Positions 57,947 through 64,000 of a stretch of DNA of 64,000 nt are shown in pieces. The stretch comes from Eretmocerus hayati (Eukaryota > Arthropoda > Insecta > Hymenoptera > Aphelinidae): the NCBI GenBank assembly GCA_029851415.1, contig CM056741.1, positions 91,051,282 to 91,115,281 of the forward strand. Direction: 5' to 3'. How positions within the stretch are numbered: position 1 is the first letter of the stretch; every line of letters starts with the position of its first letter. The position numbers were made by a program, and so were the translations under genes. A model generated the notes under the pieces. That model was not told the DNA's origin. It saw only the letters and a program-made list of their open reading frames with translations, and searched no databases.

Positions 57947-58022
57947 ATCTAAGATCATCTAAGATCATCTGAGATCATCTAAGATCATCTGAGACCATCT
58001 AAGATCATCTATGATCATCTTA
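57947..58022. repeat. 10 bp minisatellite, AAGATCATCT
   Basis: Seven exact-length units (57951-58020) with one-base variants, followed by degenerate TTATCTTTTG words to ~58100. A similar ATCT/TTATC-rich stretch occurs at 61130-61290. Confidence 0.92.
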
Positions 58023-58487
58023 AAGTTATCTTTTGATTATCTTTTTATCTTTTGGTTATCTTATGATTATTTTTAAGTTATTCAGTCGTTTTTTGATTAT
58101 TTCTACTTTGCTTTTTCGGTTGTTTTTATTTTTTCGAGTGATTTTTTGATACATTTTCATTTCTTTGGTGTATTAAATTGGAGTGATTGATTTTTTATGT
58201 ACTATGTAATTTTTTAGAGATGGTATTACTCAGTCGTTGTTTAATTTACATGTTTTGTTCTGAAACCCTTGAGTGATTTACCATGAAAAAAGTTGGTTAT
58301 TGAATATCTTTTCAACTATGCATTGGGTACTCCTTAGAAGATTTGATAATTATTTAGAAAGATTTTATTAATGAATTCGAATGAATAAATTTCTACTGTT
58401 GCATTATGGAAATTGTTAGAATTTTTGTTATATTGATTTGAGTGTCTTATCGTGTTGTGTTTGAAGTGTTGATGGATTAGTTTTGGG

Positions 58488-58930
58488 TTTTTCGCTTCGG
58501 TCGCTCTCAGCGGAGTTAATAACTCTTGAGCCATGGCCTAGGCGAGATACCGCAACGTTATCATCAGTGTAAAGTGGGTGTTTCAATAGTACTATGTGTG
58601 ATTAGTTGATGCATTAAAGCCTATATATGTGATGAGTGTGGTGTTGATGAGTTTGTATTGGATTTTTCGCTTCGGTCGCTCTCAGCGGAGTTAATCACTC
58701 TTGAGCCATGGCCTAGGCGAGTCACCGCAACGTTCTCATCAGTGTAAAGTGAGTGTTTCAATAGTGCTATGTGTGATCAGTTGATTGCATTAAAGCCTAT
58801 ATATGTGATGAGTGTGGTGTTGATGAGTTTGTATTGGATTTTTCGCTTCGGTCGCTCTCAGCGGAGTTAATCACTCTTGAGCCATGGCCTAGGCGAGTCA
58901 CCGCAACGTTCTCATCAGTGTGAATTGAAG
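58488..58930. repeat. ~176 bp tandem repeat, about 2.5 copies
   Basis: TTCGCTTCGG begins at 58491, 58666 and 58842 (175 and 176 bp apart). Each unit has a GC-rich core (GGTCGCTCTCAGCGGAGTTAAT, shortened; ATGGCCTAGGCGAG; CACCGCAACGTT) and an AT-rich spacer ending GTGTTGATGAGTTTGTATTGG. The last two copies are nearly identical. Function unknown; I could not fold the core into a known RNA. Confidence 0.88.
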
Positions 58931-60067
58931 TGTTTCAATTATGATTGATGTGATTTTTTGTTTGTTTTGAATCATCAATGGTGTTGTATGAGAGACTGTT
59001 AGTGTTCTTCAGTGTAAAATCCATTTTGCAACAATAGTTATTAAAAAGTTTATCATTATCTTTTATTCTATTTTAGTGAGAGTATTGAAAAAGAAGGAAA
59101 ACTTTGATCTCTGATGACGATTTCAATTGATTGCAAAATCTTCTAAAAGTTATTGTCAGGAGAATCTTTTCTCTATTTTGTTCAATTATTGCATGATGGA
59201 TAATGCAGTCAGAGTATGTGCGTTCGTAGCCCAGAATTTCACGATTCCAAGAGAATGTACAAATCTATGGATGAGTCATTTACTAACAGGGGACCTTCAA
59301 GGGTTCTGTGTAGAATGACTCAGATATGTAGGGATTCAATTGGGCGGAAATTCTTTGATGGGATCCGTCAGTCAGCTAATAAGAACACCGAGTCCTTGAC
59401 ATTACCTCAGCACTTTTGTGAGGCACCCTACCGCAGGCGATAGTCAAGTACTGGATTCTTCGTATGTGGATGTCGAGTCGATTGATTATTAGGAAAAGTT
59501 CTACTATGACGCAAGATTATCATTATTGAAAATTCTGTCCTATTGTCATGGTCTTGATTCTAAATTAAGTGTAATTTTGCAATCAATCAAAATGGTCGAA
59601 ATTTGAATATAAATGAATTGAATGTTGTCAAACCTTAGCAAAAATCATTTTATAGTCCTTTTCAAGTGACTTAGAATTATTCGAAAGTTTATTCTAACTA
59701 AACTGAATTATGAAATAACTAACTTGAATTATGAAATGAATGGAGACGAGAGAGGAGAGACGGGCAAAATTCCCGTCTCTGTTGAATTTTATTGGATTAT
59801 TCAATATACATACATTTTTTTACAATTTTCATGAAGTTTTCATAATTTTCCACAAATAGTATAAGAATCTTACATTATCATTCAGAACATTAAATAATCT
59901 TCAATGATTTGGAATCACCTGGACTACGTATTTCCTGTTGAGAATCTCGTGTTGACTGAAATTGTCCAATGGGTTAGCGGGATACACTTTCTATCGGCCT
60001 CGGTGGTGCTGTAGAATGAAAAATCATTAAAGCGTATTATTTTTCTACTATAAAACAATTGAAGACG
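58931..60067. other. AT-rich stretch, nothing recognised
   Basis: A strong hairpin, GAGACGGG/CCCGTCTC, lies at ~59756-59781. A related word pair (CGGGCAAAATCCCG) occurs at 57793-57806. Both contain GGGCAAAAT(T)CCCG. No gene found. Confidence 0.35.
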
Positions 60068-60118
60068 TTTGTGTGTATATGTGTATATATGGGTGTGTGT
60101 GTGTGTGTGTGCGAGTAG

Positions 60119-60173
<55 letters not shown>

Positions 60174-60275
60174 AATAGAATTATGAGGGAGGTGTTGTGT
60201 ATAGGTATTGAATGTTGAAATTAATTGTGTATGTGCGTGTATGGGTGGGTGGGTGAGTGAGTGTGTGTGTGTTGA
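60068..60275. repeat. (GT)n microsatellite clusters
   Basis: Main runs at 60070-60110, 60119-60172 and 60230-60275, with a further run at 60600-60628. Open frames through them are artefacts. Confidence 0.95.
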
Positions 60276-60595
60276 AAGATTTATTATAGGCCTATCAATT
60301 GATAAAATTATAGATTATATTGATAATCATTGATCATTCAAAAGATCATTCTATTACTTACCAGTACAGCCTTTGAAAATGACCCTTGACTGTTCCAGTG
60401 GCAAAGTCATTTTTCTTTAACATCTAAATGATCAGCTGCAATCGGATGTTGGACTGATCTATTGGCTGAAAATAAATAAAATGAAAAATATATTATTGTT
60501 CATAGACCAACTGAATTTGTTCATGTGTTAGTGAATTGTGTGGTAGGTATATTTATATGTGAGTGAATGAGCGTGAATGTATGTGAGTGAGTTCG

Positions 60596-60630
<35 letters not shown>

Positions 60631-62650
60631 GTGTATGTAACTGTGGATTCATATGAGTGAGTGTATCGAACATTTTATGCATATTGATTAATAATAATTG
60701 ATCAATGATTAATTAATTATTGATTGAGTGATCAATGAAGACTCACCATTGCAGCCTCCTATGATGCTCCGGGAATTTCCGAATGATGATGAGTTGAGAC
60801 TGGAGTTGAGATTGCTCCATACTGTTGGATGCTACAACTTGAATGAAACATTATATAATTATTGAAGTTATATGTTTAAATGTTTGTGTATTCAATTGTT
60901 TAGATGAAATTACTCACCTGTGAAGTCCCCTGTGATAGACTTCGATTGATCCCGTATCTCCTGGAGGTTGGCTTCCGAAGTGACTCCTCGATCATCAGGA
61001 GCGGCATTGACTTCACCCCACGATGGGTTAAGACAGACTGGCCCTATTTGCCGCTTCAGTTTTATATATACTTTTATCAGCTCCCTCTAACGACTTTCAA
61101 GATCGATGTCGCGTGTATCTAAATATCTATTGTATCTTCGTCTATATTATCATCTAGGATTATCTGGTAATTATTTTTTGATTATCTTTTTATCTCAACG
61201 TCATCTTTCGGTTATCTTTTCATCTTTTAGTTATATTTCCGTTATCTTTGAGTTATCTCATCATTTTCTTTATTATCTTTTATCCTCATTCCGTTAGAAT
61301 TTCATTTTATGGTCTTTTTTTGAGATAATTTTACGACAATTCAGAGCGGACCATTGAGAATGTTGCATATGTAGACAAGTATTTGTATTGAGATGGAAGT
61401 CCTTATCAGCTGTGTGCGTCTAGAAATTGAGTCTAGAGCGGAAAAAATTTTTCTTTCAAGTTTTTTTATTACAGATCTTCATCAGTCACGTATAGTTGAA
61501 AGGTTTCTTATAATATATAGAAACTTCTTTGATGAATCAAAAGTAAGTATCAATTCAAAAGTATGTTTCTACATTTTCCAGAAGTAGTCTTCTGGAAAAT
61601 GTAGAAACAACAGTCATATCGAACATTGGAGAGTTTTTTTGTGCTTGCGTGCGTGAACCTGTATGGGAAAGTTAATTTTTAAAAGCGTCAGGAGTTTTTT
61701 ATTAATCAATAGTCTTAGTAGTGAATCAATAGTCTTAGTAGTAGTTTCCCACAAAAATTTCTTTTCATAATATTTTGTTGAGATAATTGATTGAAATTGA
61801 ATTGAATTGATTGAATTGACATTGATTAAGAACTTCATTGATAAAAGCGAATTGTTATTTGAAAAATGTAAATTCAACAGTCTTATCAAATATTATGAAG
61901 TTTTTTTAACGAAAGTTAGAAATCATTCACAAAATTCTGTGTGGATGCTTCTATTCTGCAAATGAGACTTTGTCAATTTCTGATAACATATAAGAATTTT
62001 CAAATTTTTTCTAAATGTTGAGGATGCTTAATTGGAAAAATTGTGAAACTCTCTGTAAATATATCTTAATGAATTTTTTCAACATCTATGAAAATCATTC
62101 TAAGATGATTGAGATGCATACTGAAATAATATACTCTTGTTTCTTATCTAGGAGATTTTGGGGAAACTCACAAAATCAAATCAATGGGGTGTGGTGAATT
62201 AGAGTCAAGAACTTCACTTCTATTACAAATTTCATTATGGAGGTATTTAATAATCATCTAAACGTCCAAATGTAGGTACTACTAAATTTTATTTGATAAT
62301 GAGGAATTATATTGAGAAATTATACAATCATTTTCAACAAACTTTTCAATATTTCTGAACTTAATTCTAATAATACACAAAATTGTCAATGAATAAATCT
62401 TGGAATTCGCATCAATTTCCTGTAACTATATATTCTATCAGGAAGCATTCTATACAATGAAATAGAACTATAACATCATCATACTTGTTATTTGTCAATT
62501 TTCGGAAAAAGTCAGAATATTTCTTGCACCATGATAGACTAGAATACACACTTTGAATTATTGATGAATTGATTCTCGAAAAATTTTTAGAATTCATTAA
62601 TGAACATTAGGAATTTGAAGAACTATCTGGAACGACGCTCTAATATTTTC
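60276..62650. other. AT-rich stretch, nothing firmly recognised
   Basis: It contains the (GT)n at 60600-60628, a GC-richer patch at 60910-61060 without a motif, and a TTATC/ATCTTT-rich zone at 61130-61290. A local inverted repeat sits at ~61563-61606 (GTTTCTACATTTTCCAGAAG and its complement). Confidence 0.4.
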
Positions 62651-62653
62651 TAT

Positions 62654-63775
62654 TTATTTATAGAATATTTCTGGATAAACTACATTAGTTGTATAAGTCG
62701 AGATGATTTCCTTTTTTTCTTTCTCAATGGGTGTTTTAATGATAGTTTTCCTCGAATACCGTGCATTATTTTTTAAAGAGATTTTCAAATTTTGTTTGGA
62801 TTTTACACGAGATAGAGTGACGTATAGTTGACCATGAGCGAAAACTGGTGCTGGTAAATATACACCAACTTTTTCAAATGATTGACCCTGAGATTTATTG
62901 ATCGTCATGGCAAATCCAAGGCGAATTGGAAATTGTCGACGCACCATCGAAAAAGACACTTCTTTCTTAGAGGGTTTAACATTTATTCTAGGGATGAAAA
63001 TCATATTACCTTTATTTTTACCAGTTAATATTCGTGCTAATATAACATGAGTTTTGAGTCCTAGAACAATTATTCTGGTTCCATTACAGAGACCGGTGTG
63101 CAGATTCAGGTTTCTTTGTAAAATTATAATACAACCTACTTTCAACTTCAATTTGAAAGGCGGTAACCCACTCGGTGTGATAGAATTCATAAAATCTGTC
63201 GAACTCGAATTTCCAAAATGATCATTTTCGGCATCTTCTAAGTAATCGACAGCGATATATTCTTTTGATTCACCTTCAACCTTTTCTAGGACTTTTTCAT
63301 TAATTTGTAGAACATCGTCATTACGTGGTGAGAGTATGATTTAAGACGCTGATGAATCATTGAACGGATCAATTTTTCCACCGAAAATCTCATCTACAAG
63401 GTTAGTATCAGTCAATAATTCATCAGGGATAAGTTTACAATTATTTTCAAGTTCCACTTGTGTTAGGTTTTGATTTTCACCAATATCGAGCAACCATTTC
63501 TTGAAATGACCATCATTGGTAGTAACACGAATATTCTCTTTCAAAGTCACTTTCTCGAATGAATCCCAGAGAATACTCCTCTTAACACAAGTATTTACAA
63601 TTTGTGTTCGACTACCGTGTGGAACAATTGGAAGAATTCGTCGAAAATCGCCTGCAATTACCACATTAATTCCACCAAATGGAAGTTGATTATTATGCAA
63701 ATCCTGAAATAATTTGTTTACTGTTTCAAAAGCATAACGACTGACCATCGAAATTTCATCCCATACAATTCGTAA
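62654..63775 (-). pseudogene. Helitron PIF1-type helicase, C-terminal part
   Basis: One minus-strand frame from ~63775 to the stop at 62654, broken only by TAA at 63341-63343. Helicase motifs occur in order: W-D-E-I-S-M (~63750, Walker B), A-G-D-F-R-R-I-L-P-I (~63640), the sensor-like K-E-N-I-R, then F-A-M-T-I-N-K-S-Q-G-Q-S (~62890) and Y-V-T-L-S-R-V (~62810, motif VI). It closes with N-V-V-Y, typical of Helitron replication proteins. These unwind DNA for rolling-circle-like transposition. The Rep nuclease part and Walker A are missing, because homology stops at 63780. About 370 codons remain. Confidence 0.88.
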
Positions 63776-63780
63776 AAATT

Positions 63781-64000
63781 ACGTACAATATATCCGGGAT
63801 CCATTATCTATTATCGCTCCGAAATTTTAGTTCTGCAGATAAGGTTGAGGCTGGTGCATAACGTGATGATTTTTCTCGACGAAATTATTTTCGATGATTA
63901 TTTCTCCATTAGCGGCCCGTTGCGGCGAAGCCACCTTCCTTCCCAACAGGCACAATTTTTTCCTTGAGTCGGATATATTTCAATCACTTGCAGTAGTACA
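63781..64000. other. Sequence replacing the helicase N-terminal part
   Basis: Helicase homology ends abruptly at ~63780. The rest shows no coding match. A GC-rich word pair, GCGGCCCGTTGCGGCGAAGCC, lies at 63913-63933 (partial). Could be an intron or another insertion. Confidence 0.35.

Noticed and set aside
57947..58022. CRISPR-like array of short repeats
   Set aside because: The 10 bp units are contiguous with no spacers, in a eukaryotic context; it is a minisatellite.
59924..60175. Thr-His repeat protein on the minus strand
   Set aside because: It is the (GT)n microsatellite translated.
62654..63775. Host PIF1 DNA helicase gene
   Set aside because: The C-terminal N-V-V-Y ending and motif wording are Helitron-like, there is an in-frame stop, and the N-terminal part is missing; it fits a transposon copy better.

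Overview
This is a eukaryotic, repeat-dominated window, most likely from an arthropod and probably an insect. The signs are spliceosomal introns, a BEL/Pao retrotransposon, an R1-like LINE, a second LINE with a jockey/CR1-type endonuclease, a baculovirus-FP-like LINE ORF1, a Helitron helicase, several satellite arrays and many foldback elements. I see no prokaryotic operon, rRNA or CRISPR array. The species cannot be named from the sequence alone.

Layout. 1-9.05 kb: a decayed BEL/Pao retrotransposon (gag, protease, RT, RNase H, integrase, C-terminal domain) whose RT gene is split by a 4.0 kb DDE transposon (2134-6132) with ~265 bp TIRs, a GATA target duplication and a two-exon transposase. 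9.05-16.4 kb: probable LTR, a tRNA-like remnant, then two unrelated satellites (186 bp and ~267 bp monomers), both with higher-order structure. 16.7-17.8 kb: a LINE endonuclease relic on the minus strand. 18.4-25.0 kb: long inverted-repeat elements, one (20372-23911) keeping a broken cysteine-rich CXC-type coding remnant. 25-31.2 kb: orphan coding relics, another foldback and a LINE ORF1 pseudogene.

32.54-41.58 kb: an apparent 9 kb foldback-type element bounded by 22 bp perfect inverted termini. Its two arms are tandem arrays (94 bp and ~141 bp monomers) that appear to run in opposite senses. A 1.8 kb near-palindrome and a 970 bp hAT-type MITE (8 bp target duplication) are inserted in the left arm. 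41.6-50 kb: AT-rich sequence with a G-rich minisatellite, small duplications and one more foldback (48164-49119).

50.07-53.29 kb: a 5'-truncated R1-clade LINE with poly(A) and a clean 14 bp target duplication. 53.3-62.6 kb: very AT-rich sequence holding a compact multi-exon gene whose product resembles the two central OB folds of RPA70 (55135-56339), a small MITE, a 10 bp minisatellite and a ~176 bp tandem repeat. 62.65-63.78 kb: the C-terminal part of a Helitron PIF1-type helicase on the minus strand.

Functionally the window is a nest of transposons. The only candidate for a non-decayed protein-coding gene outside the transposons is the RPA70-like gene; the DDE transposase also has an uninterrupted two-exon frame. 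Relative ages can be read from nesting: the DDE element is younger than the BEL copy, and the MITE and the palindrome are younger than the left-arm satellite.
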